DNA from: Datnioides undecimradiatus
Taxonomy: Eukaryota; Chordata; Actinopteri; Lobotiformes; Datnioididae
Reading direction: 5' to 3'
Length of the DNA stretch: 64,000 bases
NCBI GenBank assembly: GCA_008933995.1
Contig: WARS01000044.1
Span: 1,446,866-1,510,865, forward strand
The notes below the pieces were generated by a model that was given only the letters and a program-made list of their open reading frames with translations, made no database searches and was not told the DNA's origin. This document shows, one piece after another, positions 10,759 to 22,500 of this stretch. Numbering within the stretch: the first letter of the stretch is position 1; each line of letters starts with the position of its first letter. The position numbers and the translations under genes were made by a program.

Positions 10759-11247
10759 CTAAGGACAGGTGATGCGAGATGCACAGACAGAGGGAAGACC
10801 GAGAGAACATGGCTTATCATTCCATTTCAAATCTCCCTCAGAGTTTGTTTGAATACAGTCTTCATTTCCCCCATTGTTGTCTGGCTGACTGTTAGACCAA
10901 AATCCAAAGTCCACTGCAGAACCATCGGACCACATCCACCCTCCTTCCTTCTGGGTGTCACTGAGTCCGATCCAGGTGAATCCCATAGAATGGTCAAAGT
11001 TGCTGATCAGGGATTTGACGAAATTCTGTTCCTCCAGACTGTGGATGGACACCAGGTTGGCTCTTTCGGACACACAGAAGAGCTCTGCATCAGCCCAGCT
11101 TAGATGTGTGGCGACGTACTTGTAGCAGCGGCCGTTGAAGTTGAACCAGAACGCGGGACAGTTGCCACGCTGGAGCTTCACTGGAAGGTCATCTGCAGGA
11201 GTCACGGCACCAAGAGCCAGACCAAGCAGGAAGAGGATGAAGAGCAT
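10759..11247 (-). CDS. Secreted C-type lectin, QPD type, intronless
   Basis: A single 162-residue frame encodes a whole secreted C-type lectin-like domain. A signal peptide (LFILFLLGLALG) is followed by CPAFWFNFNGRCYKY, an ELFC segment, WIGLSDTQKEGGWMWSDGS, the sugar-binding SQPDNNGGNEDC and WNDKPC, and the closing Cys near the C-terminus. QPD usually selects galactose-type sugars with calcium, and WND supplies further calcium ligands, so binding looks possible. Size and layout match the fish ladderlectin/lactose-binding l-2 group of mucosal or plasma lectins. Most animal CTLD genes have introns; this one has none, but it has its own TATA box and poly-A signal. The exact subfamily and ligand are inferred. 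Confidence 0.85.
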   Translation of the reverse strand: MLFILFLLGLALGAVTPADDLPVKLQRGNCPAFWFNFNGRCYKYVATHLSWADAELFCVSERANLVSIHSLEEQNFVKSLISNFDHSMGFTWIGLSDTQKEGGWMWSDGSAVDFGFWSNSQPDNNGGNEDCIQTNSEGDLKWNDKPCSLGLPSVCASRITCP

Positions 11248-11330
11248 GTTGCTGTCAGTCTCTTTTTGAGTCTGTGGGGAATCTGATCTGCAGTGTTGGA
11301 TGTTATTAAGAATCTTTCACTTTCCACTTT

Positions 11331-11338
11331 CTTTTATA
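11331..11338 (-). promoter_or_regulatory. TATA box of the intact lectin gene
   Basis: TATAAAAG on the minus strand, 84 bp upstream of the lectin ATG, implies a start of transcription near 11305 and a 5' UTR of roughly 55 nt. A decayed counterpart is found at the partial copy near 13240. Confidence 0.65.
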
Positions 11339-11479
11339 TGTTTCAGGGAGGGTGGGGGCTCTGCTGCAACCTACAATGTAAAGTTATTGCCAACAACTGG
11401 AACAAAACATCATTATCCAATTAGCATAGAGGAGGGTCTGGATAAAAATTAACCAGGACACCTAAAGGCAAAGAAGTTA

Positions 11480-13010
11480 CCATCAATCAACAGTCGTTAA
11501 ATTCTAAAATTTTTATAATCCCGAAATGACCACATGAAACAGTCATATCTACCACTGATATCACTCCCACAGAAATGCTGTGTAACACAAGACGTCCTTT
11601 AGCTCAGTAAAAAGAAAAGCACAAATAACAAAAACACAAATGCTTATGTCAGAGTAAGTACAAAGGAAGTCTGGAAAAGTCAGTATTTTTATTTTATACT
11701 CACTAACATCCCCATTGCCATTCATTTGAATAAAAATGAATTTAATATCCTTACAAAGAACAGACGGCCTGTTTGACAGACATTAAGGCTGCTGCCGATT
11801 TAGAAGTTAGTAATCAATAATAAGACATTGTCGGCATACAGTTCAGTCTTAAAAGTCAGTGACGCAATTTGGATGCAGCTGTGCCTCCTTGTGGCCTCAG
11901 CTTTCTGTTTAATGGCATCTACATGAATAAGTAGGGATATAGGTTCCTGCTGACTGGTGGATCTCCTAAAAAACATATTTTGATGATTGTATGCTATTAA
12001 TCAGTACACCGATAAGGGAATTAACACCGCATCAGCTTAAATTAGTAAAGAAAACCCTCCCAAAGACTACACCTTTCTATGATGCTATAATACAACTATT
12101 GTATTTCATCAAAAGTCTTCTCAGAGAAAAAGACACAGGCTCTTCTACAATGAATGTATGCTGCAGGTCTAAATGTGGCAATATGCCCTCATTATTTACA
12201 CTACAATGTAAATCTGACATTATTATCCACTGGAGTTAAAATATTATAGTCCAATGAGTAACGTTCATGAGGAGTGCTGAGGATCTGCACAAGGATGAAA
12301 ATGAAGCAGGAAATAAAAGATAAGCAATAACTGTTAACTGTCATTAAACAGCTGTTTGAACTTTGGCTCACTGAGAAAAGATCCAGTGTTTGCATATCTA
12401 TGTTACATTTATATTGAACTTTACCATAGAAGGCAAAAGAAAAACAGACAGTTTATCCACTGTCCATTTATGGTTATATGATAGTGGTAAATCCTCTGAT
12501 ATCTGTTCTGCACAAATCATTTTAATCTAAGATGCCCATTGCACATTGGACCAAGTGCTCAAATCACTGGGCAAGTGATTTGTGAAAGCTGCCATATATC
12601 CATAAAGATGTAGTCCATTCCTTTTATCTCAGCAGCTCTTGATGCCAGTGTGTTGCAGTGCAGTCATACTGTTCAATAGTACAATTTTTTTGCACAGAAA
12701 AGTAGTTTTGCTAGCTTACATTTATGTAAGTCCAGAGTGCCTTCTTTAGATGGCCTTAACACATATTGTGCATTGGGTTGGCAATAAATGGACCAGAACT
12801 GTACAAGCAATGTAGGTATGATGCAGCTGTCAATTTACATCTAATACACATAAAAAAGACCCACTTGGAATAACTTCTGTTGTTGTCTATAGAATGTGCT
12901 ATGTTGTATCTCTTTGAATTTATTACAAAGAAATTAGAAAACCAGACTCAAATAAATTCTTACTAAACATCTTCATCATAAAAATGATGATGTTTCTCTT
13001 CCCACTAAAC
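11480..13010. other. Spacer between lectin copies with duplicated blocks
   Basis: There is no intact gene. The block 12511-12640 is related to 9511-9640, and 11490-11560 to 9431-9495. The rest is AT-rich and not recognised. Confidence 0.45.
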
Positions 13011-13019
13011 TACAACCTG

Positions 13020-13265
13020 GAATCCAGGTGCTTAGCTGGGTCAAAGTTGTTGACCAGGGACTTGATGAAATTCTGTTCCAGACTGTGGATGTAATGGATG
13101 ATTTTATGAGTGAAGTCAAGTTATTAAAACAAAAATCCAAAGACCAAACATCAAAGCACCTCAGGAGTTTAGTGTTTGTTTCCAATTTGCACTGTTGGAT
13201 GTTATCGTGAATCTTGCAGAGTCAGATGAAAGCACACTTTCTTATGCCTTAGAGGGGCTGTTTGC
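13020..13265 (-). pseudogene. C-type lectin relic (5' part and promoter)
   Basis: Bases 13028-13090 align with 10990-11045 of the intact lectin (for example TCAAAGTTGTTGACCAGGGA against TCAAAGTTGCTGATCAGGGA). Bases 13188-13265 align with its 5' UTR and TATA region at 11290-11350 (GTTGGATGTTAT shared). The coding part between is deleted, so only a scar of another copy remains. Confidence 0.65.
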
Positions 13266-13269
13266 ACTG

Positions 13270-16200
13270 TTGGTGTGATATTATTGGTCTAAATGGGTGT
13301 TGGAAACACTTTGGTTCATACACAACTACACATTAGCTAAATATCAGTCAAGTAAAAAAAAAAAAAAACACAAGCCAACACGGAGATGTCACATAAAACC
13401 TATAATTTATTCATTTCAGTCATATTTTGACATAGTAAAACTCAGCTTTAGAAAAGACATGTGGCTTCAGCTGTCAGAGGGCTGAGGGGACACGAGGGGA
13501 GACGTATTGCTTTGTGGTTGACTAGTTTTTTCTTTTACAGCTGATAAATAACAACATACCAAACATGGGCATGTATTTACACATCAACAATATTACAATA
13601 GTACAAAGCCTTCAATGTGTCCTCTCCTGCATTGTGAACTTTGTGGGGTTTTTTTTGTTTAAACATGCAAACAGCTTTTAAAGAACATTGTTTAAAAAAA
13701 CCCATAACTTTACACAGTCATGACAAATGTAGATAAAACACTAAATACTCCTTCCGGTTGGTTTCCTGTCTGTTACAGAGTTTGACGCCAGAGGACAGAG
13801 ACTTGTCCTTTTGCCGCCCTCAAGTGGCCACAAAACATAACAACAAGTACTTTTACATTCCAGTGCTGCAGCTTCTAACCACAAACGTCTTTTCTTCTCA
13901 TGAATGCACTTCCAACATTGTCGAACCTCTGAACATGGCACATGAACTTCTGTCACCTCAAAAATACATAAATAAACAATATGTTACAATAAATAACCAG
14001 TATAGCAGTTATTCTGCCCTTTGAACACATTGAGCAGAGGTGTGTTTGTGCATGTGTGCGTCATGTACAGGTTAATAGTAGAAATGACAACCACGAGGCC
14101 TTTTATGTGACACTGAATATAAACTGACCAGGGCTCTGCAGTCAAGAGAATAACTGCATGTGTGAACAGCACTGCTTAACAGGCCCAAAAAGCTTTAGAT
14201 CAGAATTTGGGTGACTGTAACAGTGTCTGCAAAACAGGCTCCACATCCAGTGTCAGATCATCTACAAGAAATGTTGGTGACAGGTTTGAGCTTGTCTTTA
14301 AAAGAGTGTTTTATAAACAGATGATGACTAAGCTGCTCATAACATGAGAAGTATGGTTAAAAGTGAGTTATCACCTTGATCTTTTTCTTGTAAGAAGCAA
14401 GAAAGAAGAAGAAAGCAGCTCTGTGCTCGGAAAGCCTCAGTACTGAAATGAACACTTGTGGCAACGGTATTTCTACTGTATTGCACTTTACCCCCCATGT
14501 TATTATAACTATCCAAACAATGCAAGACATGCATAGCTACATAACGTTAAAGAATCTCGCCTTTGGATGTTTCCTCCTTCTACTAAGAAATGTAGCACTG
14601 AAATGACTGGCTATGCACAAACAGTTACAGAGCGAGGACAAAATAACAAACACAATTCAGGTCTGTGAAGACTGGATGATTTCCCTTATCACATGCTGCA
14701 GTTCCTCTGTTGGGACCAAGGTGAATTTTATTAACAAAATGAGCTGATCCCAATTTGAATAACAAATATATGTTTTTCACGTGTCATGGCCACAGGAAAA
14801 TGTCAGAATTGGAGCATTTATTTAGTTCAAAGGATCTTTTTTCCAGCAAACCAATATGACATTGATAGCTTTGATCAAAGGCTGAACCAAAGCTGTAAAA
14901 ATCCTAAGTACTATAATGAAAAAAGTCTGTGACCTTGTGTCTCCATTATTCTGTCTGCGCCCTGTGTTGGTGTGGACAGTTTATAACAGACCATGTTTGA
15001 ATCAAGTGATCTTTTCAGTCAGTAAGAAAGAACCATCAATGGCAAAATCTCCCCATGAACATGATTTTGTTGCTACTTCCTAACAAAGGTCTGTGGTGCA
15101 GTGCTTTGACTTATCTGTAATATCACTGAGGGATTTTTTTTTTAAAAAAAAACAGAAAAATAGCTCTGTGATGGGACTGTGTTTCCATAGCAACCACCCG
15201 GGGTGAGTGGAATACCCCCGCACTCTGAAATTAGTCATCGTAATGTCAGAAAGCTCTGTGAGGAGTCAGATCTGCTTTACATGATCAAGGACGTCATTGC
15301 GGGGCTCATTCAAGGAAATCTAATTCTCTGACATGTTAAAAAAAAAGACACTGATTTTACTGACTTTAACAAACCAAGAGCTCTACAGTACATCTAGGCT
15401 GCAGGACTCAACGTGACATTTGGCACTGAAAAATGTATAGGTCCATACTATATACAATGTAAAATTATCATTATCTATTCACACAAAAACATTGGAGAAG
15501 TGTGCGTGAGGAGTGTTTGGCTAGAAAAACAGAAAGAGCCAATAACTGCTCACTATTCACCAACAGTGTTTGAACTCGGGCATGTTCAAGACAGCTTTAG
15601 TGTTTCAAGCGTCACAGTCAATCAATAGAAACCTCTCACAGTGCTTCCTTCATATACCACATACAATACACAGTTAACATTACACCTTTTGCCTCTCACT
15701 GGTGATAAAACAGTGATAAAAGGTGAAACGGTGTGGATGTGTTAGTGTCGGACTGCTTCAGCACTGGCTGCTGCTGCTTGTGTTACAGAAATTGCTAGCA
15801 CACAATGACAAGAAAAGCTCCACATCACACACCTTACACTAACTATTGCATGTATCCTGGAAATACATGCGTCACAAGGCAGGTATGTGTAATCATAAAC
15901 AAATCTAACTCTTCTATAGATGGTTTTTGTTTTTAAATGAAATGATGAAGAGGCTTTGTTGACCTCTGATGGAGAGCTGGGAGACAAAAATAAAGGAACA
16001 TTCCACCTGCTGCACAGGCTCATAAATAACCAAAAGCTCATCACAGGAACAAAAATAAGGGCATATTCAGTCCAATAGATACTGTACAAGCTAATTACAG
16101 CTTCCTTTACCCTCTTTCTCAGTTTGGCAAATCTCCATCTTGCTGCGCTGAATCTCTTCTTGTAGGCAGTTCAGAGAGCGTTAATGGACTTTTTAAATCC

Positions 16201-16448
16201 TTTATAAACACGTGTTTGGTGTCAAAGCCTTTAGAGAACAGGTGGCTCTATGTCTTTGTGGGGTTTTGTCAGAGAACACATGGCACCTTATTGTCCACTT
16301 GGCACCTCTGCTGGTACTGTGATTTTGCTGCAGTGAATGTGTGAGTGTGTGACATTTTGGTGTACAAAGCATCTCCTCTGTCACACGTACTCCACTGTTT
16401 TTGTGCGTGTGTCTACGAGGGAACGTGTGCACATGTTTGTGACAGGCT
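13270..16448 (-). other. Probable long 3' UTR of rapgef5 / intergenic
   Basis: This region directly follows the rapgef5 stop codon and has no coding signal. Candidate AATAAA signals on the minus strand occur near 14823-14818 and 13411-13406, so the 3' UTR may be 1.6-3 kb long. I cannot say which is used. It contains an X-box-like motif at 15181-15194. Confidence 0.4.
15181..15194. promoter_or_regulatory. RFX X-box-like motif
   Basis: GTTTCCATAGCAAC fits the imperfect palindrome bound by RFX factors (GTTNCCATGGNAAC type). It lies in the probable rapgef5 3' UTR or just beyond. Function is not shown by sequence alone. Confidence 0.35.
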
Positions 16449-16567
16449 TTATGCACGTGGCTCCAGTTTGTGCGACAGCTCGAAAAGCGTCTGCTGATTG
16501 TCGATAATGTGCAGGTAGTGAACGCTGGCCCTCACCTCTGCACTGTCGACCCCGATTACCTCGTTGC
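16449..16567 (-). CDS. rapgef5: rapgef5 exon 26 (C-terminus)
   Basis: The exon encodes [20 protein letters not shown], then PRA and TAA. This is the conserved tail of the Epac/Repac catalytic domain (human HLYVIDSQQALFELSHRIEPRV). Acceptor is TCTCTTAG; phase 1 in. Confidence 0.95.
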
Positions 16568-19500
16568 CTAAGAGATGGAGACAACATGCGCACATTAGTC
16601 AGACAGAAGAGCATTCTGCTGGACACACACATTCACACACATCTGGTACAAACACAGACTGTACTATGGCCATGAGGAGACTAAAAAGGCTGTCTGGAAC
16701 TGGTTGCTTGGAAACTGTTAAGAGAAAACAGCAGGAGAGACACCAGACTCAGGTACAGGTGCAGTTCACACACTCAGCTGCAGATGGCAGTAGAGTCCTG
16801 AAGGTCTTGTAACCAAGACCATGACATTAGGACAACTGCAGCAGCTGAATTCACTCAAGAGGTGAGAGGACTCACCTGGCTGGTCACTCTGGCAGTGGCG
16901 AATCATTCTCACTGTGTCTGCAATCATATGCTGTTGGTTTAAGAGAAGACATGTTGCATCAGTGCAATATGGAAACAAGCAAGTCCTTATTAATTTGAGG
17001 TAAGATTTGTACAGTAACTCAAAATAACAACAAATAATATCTGAACCGTTTTTTTAATTAAAATGAGACAAAGCTTAACCGCAGCTGTCCTCTATTGCAC
17101 GTTACCCCTACTATTATTTCTTTAATTGAAATGTACCTGTAAACGTGTGACAATTTCACTTTTTGTAACAATGCAACGGGTTGAAATTAAAAACATAAAA
17201 TTTTAAATAGTTTGGTCTCAATGAATTTCCTCAGTATAGATTTATGTGTCAGTCAACCTGGTGAACTGTCACAAACGGCACTCTTTCTTCTATTCCCTCC
17301 ATCACTGGTCACTGCCTCAGACATTACAAATGTACCCCTTTCCACTAACATGATTATCACTAGCTCTCTCAAAGAAGGCTTGATTATCTTTGAAATAGTT
17401 TTAGTTTGAGGCAACGAGGAATTTAGGCAAACTGGCTGCCATTAAATTCTCCCTAGAGGGTAAACCCTGTGAAGTAACTACAGTAGGGAATGTCTTGGAT
17501 ACGTGGTTGCGGTGACTGGCTAGTGAGTTTTTTCCTTACGTGACAGCACCTGATGGTTACTGATGTTTGTATTTTCCATTCTTAACTTGTAAAAAACTAA
17601 AAAAAGTTTCTTCCTTTCAGGCGAAGTGGTGCTGATTAATTACTGTGAAACAAACGGATGATGGGAGCAGCTGTTGCTCAGTACTGGCTGTCGACTAATC
17701 ACACGGTTGGCAGTTGGATCCCTGGCTCATCCTGTCCACTTATCAATGTGTCCTTGGGCAAGAAACTGAGCTTTAAATTGTTCCGACTGCTTGGGCCAGC
17801 ACCTTACATAGTAGCTAGCCGTCATCAGTGTCTGAGTGCCTGTGTAAAGCACTTTGGATTAAGATGCTATACAAATAACTGCAGTGATATCCCATTTCCC
17901 CTATGACATGACATATCTGTTGACGTATCTCATGTACTTGCTGACAGTGTAGCAGTTGCTCCACTCATTTAATATGTTGCCTCTGCTGTGTGACAATTTT
18001 AAAACATGAACACTGACAGACTTCACAGAACTGTCTCAACTCACCAGCTTCTCAAAGTTGACCAGGTTGTCATGGAAGGTCTTATTTCCCTCGTGGATAA
18101 AGGTGATATCTAAGAGCACGGGGCAAGTTTATTAAAGGCCCATTCACTAAAAACAGTGAAGTGTGTTTGTGTGTGTGTGGAGGGGTTAGAGGTGATACCT
18201 TTCAGGAGAAGCGGCATGAAAGGGATCTTGGGAGGTTTCATCCTCTTAAAAGCTTCCCTGTAGGCTTTATGGTTCAGAGATGGATCCTGAAGAGAGACAG
18301 AGAAGGGGAAGATGGAGAAAGATAGAAAACAAAGTGAAAGGACACGATTAAAAAAAAAAAAAGAAATGTCAAGATTTGATTTGGACATCAAAAGAGAAAC
18401 ATATAAAGCTCTGCATCTGTTTCTACGTCTCACCGTTATGAGCTCCAACTCTGAGAAGAGCTTCTTGAACTTCCCGGGACATTTCTGAAAGGAAGATGTT
18501 GGGTAAGACTTTGATGTACACACATGTATAACCAAACAAAACAACAACAACACGCATGCATACCTCCCATGTCTGGTTGAGTCGGCTGACAGCTGCTGTG
18601 TTCAGACCCATGATGATGGCAAATGCAGAGTTCAAATTTCTTTGGGCTTTACAACTACAAATACACAAAAAATGTAAAAATGAAAGTTATTAAGTACAAA
18701 GATCTTGATGCATTTGTGTGTATTTATGTGTGGGTTCTTACTGAGCTGCGATCTTGATGAACTTCTTGAGTAGCTGTACTCGCTTGGTGAGCGACACACA
18801 CATTAGCACCTCAGACATGACCCACTGCTGAACCTCGTTGCAGCGCTGGAGCAGGACAGAGAGCGCTGCCGTGTGGCCCGTACCAGGAGCACGGCTGAGG
18901 GTGTAGTACACCAGCTCCTGCTGCATGTGGAGACAGGGATGAGTGTGAGTAACAACGTCATTGATTAATCATTTAGTCAATACAATATCAAGTTGCACAT
19001 TTTCTCAGCCCAGGGTGACATCTTCATAATGCTCCTTTTGTCTAACCCACAGTCCAAAACACAAATCAAATAAAGACAAAAGCAGGAAATGCTCACATCC
19101 AAAACCAGGCTCAAGCGCCAAACGTTGCCTAGATTTAGATACCATAACATCCACACAACTGTAAGATGCAGCCTGTGCTCCTTCCTCTGTTTCTCCTTTT
19201 TTACATTTTCCAAAATACTCAGCTCTTCCTGGCAGCTGCTCAGCTGCAAAAAGACTTTCTGTTCCCATGATCCAGCAAGTCTTGTACGGTATTTGCATCT
19301 TTAATGCTTATGTTCCAGCAATCATGAATATAAATTTATTATAAACTATGTGCACACACCACATGAATTTATTTGTGTGTGTGTTTGAGAGTACATACCT
19401 CATGGATGGATTTGAAGAGGCTCCAGTCCAGGTGTGTGAGAGCAGCTGCCACATCCCAGGTGTTTATACCTAAGAGCCGCACCGGCCTCCTGCTTAGCTC

Positions 19501-22500
19501 AGCACTGTCTGTTAAAGGAGGCTGCACACACACAAATGAAAGTTAAGAAAATAGAAAAACATAAAAAATAAACAGTACATACTGTGGACACACCCAGGTA
19601 CTTACTATCTGCAGACATGGGGTATTTCTAAGTAAACTAAATAAAAACAATATCTAACATTCATAATACACTTCAGAAAAATGAGCCCATATGGTGATTC
19701 AGCCAACATGATATACAACAATATAGCACAGAGTCATTAGAGCAAGTGCCTCCAGCCAACACACAAGCAGAAGTGAAAGCTGAGAGGGGAGTGGTGATTC
19801 CTATAACACAATTGTTCCGTCCAACTCTGGTTACAGGTCACAATATTAACAACTATTGTGCTTTTGTGAGCCTGACAATGGACTCAGCAGACAATATGCT
19901 AAATAAAACTGAATACTTCCTGCCTACCAGCCTAATAAATGGACAGTAGACTTTTAAAATCGGTCCCATTTAGAGGACCTGCTGGTTTGTTTATGACAGA
20001 CAGCTGAATATATGTATCCAAACAAACCAAACATCTCCAGGGATGCAGTTGTGAAATGGCCAATTGCAAAATTATTCAAAACTGAGGCTCTTCCGTGAAA
20101 AACACTTTGACCTGATACAGCACTTTCCAGTCCAGCTGTCACAGTTGGGCAACAACAAAGTAATTGTGGCTCACACTATTTCTCTCCTTTTGAGTCAGAG
20201 TTAATAACAATCACCTGGCCTGAGTCCTTTTCGGCTTGCTTATAATGCATGACTCATCGTAACACTGTGAAAATATGTCAGGTGGGGAATAAGGATATTT
20301 ATTTTCATGCCTGATTTAGCTAGATGATGATACAGAGGCGACCAGCAATATCAGAGGCAGCCAATGCCCATATGAGCAGAGTTGGTTTGCTATAGTCTCT
20401 ATCAACAGTTGTGAGAAAGATTGAGGGTTTTGAACAGAGGCATGCACAGAAGAGAGAATTTACCAAGATCTCAGTGAGATCCCTGCGACAGGCCATGAGC
20501 TTTCCCTGTGGGGTCAGAGATTCTGAATACACACAGTCACTGGGCTGCAACACCCTCCGTTCTGTGGAGACAATACATGCAGAAACAAAGAAAGAGAGAC
20601 TATGATTATAACTTCCAAACCAGGGGTGCTTTTTCTTTTTGAGCTGTCAAGAGGTTACGACTGAATCTAATTTCAATGAACAGAAATTATGACGTGATGG
20701 AAAAAGTGCCCGGCATTTTGAGTCAGCTTCAACTCTGCATGGACTAGGTATCTAAGTAATGAGGGGACAGTTGAAATGGTTAACAGTCGCAAAATTGTAT
20801 TAATACCTTATATACTAGCTTCAGGTAATAGATAAGCGGATCAATAGTTGGGTAAAAGTGTTCCATAAATGGCTGAAAGAACCAGTTTCTTGTTTCTACG
20901 ACTTCAAAGCATGACTGCAACCTTGATCAAATGGATGTGAACACTGAATATTTAACTTAAAAAAACATTGTAACAATAGACACATATCTAAACAATACTG
21001 TTAAATAACATCAAGCGTATAATCTTATTATAAGAACATTTGCTTGTATTGTATGGAGTGTGTGACTATCTGTTGTGTGTATTTCTTTGTGTGCTTGTGT
21101 GTGTGTACCTCCAGTGTGTGACACCACAGCGAGCACCATGTCCTCCTCTGCTCTGTCCATTTTCAGAGCTACAATTCTTATCAGCTCATGGGCCTCCATG
21201 GAGGGGTGTGTGTGGACACTCAGGTAGGAGTCGGCACTCACGTACACACAACAGATAACTGAAAGATACAAAGAAAATGGCTAGCACACAAATACGGAAA
21301 TGCTGTGAAATCACAATGAAGCAGATGCAGACACAGCTCAAGTATTTCGAGCGAGACTTCAGCTAATTTTTGTCAAGTACTAAAGCAGCCGAAATAACTG
21401 AACACACTGTATTTAAGCAATTTGCATGTGCAAAACTCACAGACTATCATTATGCATAATTTTGCTCAGTAGTGGGCAGTGTGTTTTTGCTGTGTGTAAA
21501 AGTAAAAGTGCGAAAGTGTTTGTTACTTACCCTCCCTGGTCTCAGCCGGTGGACTTCGGAGCTGCAAACAGTTCTCCTTCAAACTCAACTGCTGGTACAT
21601 TTGTTTACTCTGACAGAGAGAGCAGAAGACACATGGTGATGTATAAAACTGTATTTATTCACTGCACACCTAATATTTACCTAATTGATATTTTTATTTA
21701 TACAATAGTATAATACAAATGGCAGTATCAAGCAGCATCGTCCTCCCTCTGACTTACCTTTTGGTTTGGAGGACAATCATCCACAGTGCTGAAAGACAGA
21801 GACAAGCACAGGAGTGATGATGGATGCAGATAGGCTTTTAAACAAACAAAACAGTGAAAAGCAGTCATTTAATACAGCAAAGTCATTGTGCAAAGACAAA
21901 CACGCTTACTGTCTCCGACGTAGAAGTTTCTGGAACTCCTTTAGGTCTTTTTCCAGTGTGGGGAACTCATACAGATCTTCTAAAACACACCTGTACAGGG
22001 TCTGACAGAGAAAAGAAACCAAATCCGTAAGATCACACTGACGATCCCAGGTTGAGGATGCTGGCTGATGATGAGAAAGGGCAAATAATTAAATAAGTAA
22101 CATTTAAATGTCTCTGTCTTTGGTCTGTTGATGTTCTCAGACCTTGGCTCAGTTTCTAACCATCATTCTACTCTGGCTCCATATCAAACAGATGTTGGCC
22201 TGACTGTCTGCTTGAACAATCTTGGAGGACAGCACATAAATGTATTAAGCCGAAAAAAGGAAGGAAAGAAACATCACAAAATCGAATGAAATTGTATAAA
22301 CCAAAAATGAAATCTGCAAAGCCACATATAATGAGAGGGACTCAGAATATGTTTTAATAATAGTACTGGGCTTCCATTGAAAGCACATTTTAAAAAGTGT
22401 GTTGTTGACAGAGGTGAGTGAGAAGAAAATGGTGAGTGAGAAGAAAATGTATCTGTTATCCAATGTTATTCAATCAAGGTTACCTTCCATTAACATTGCT

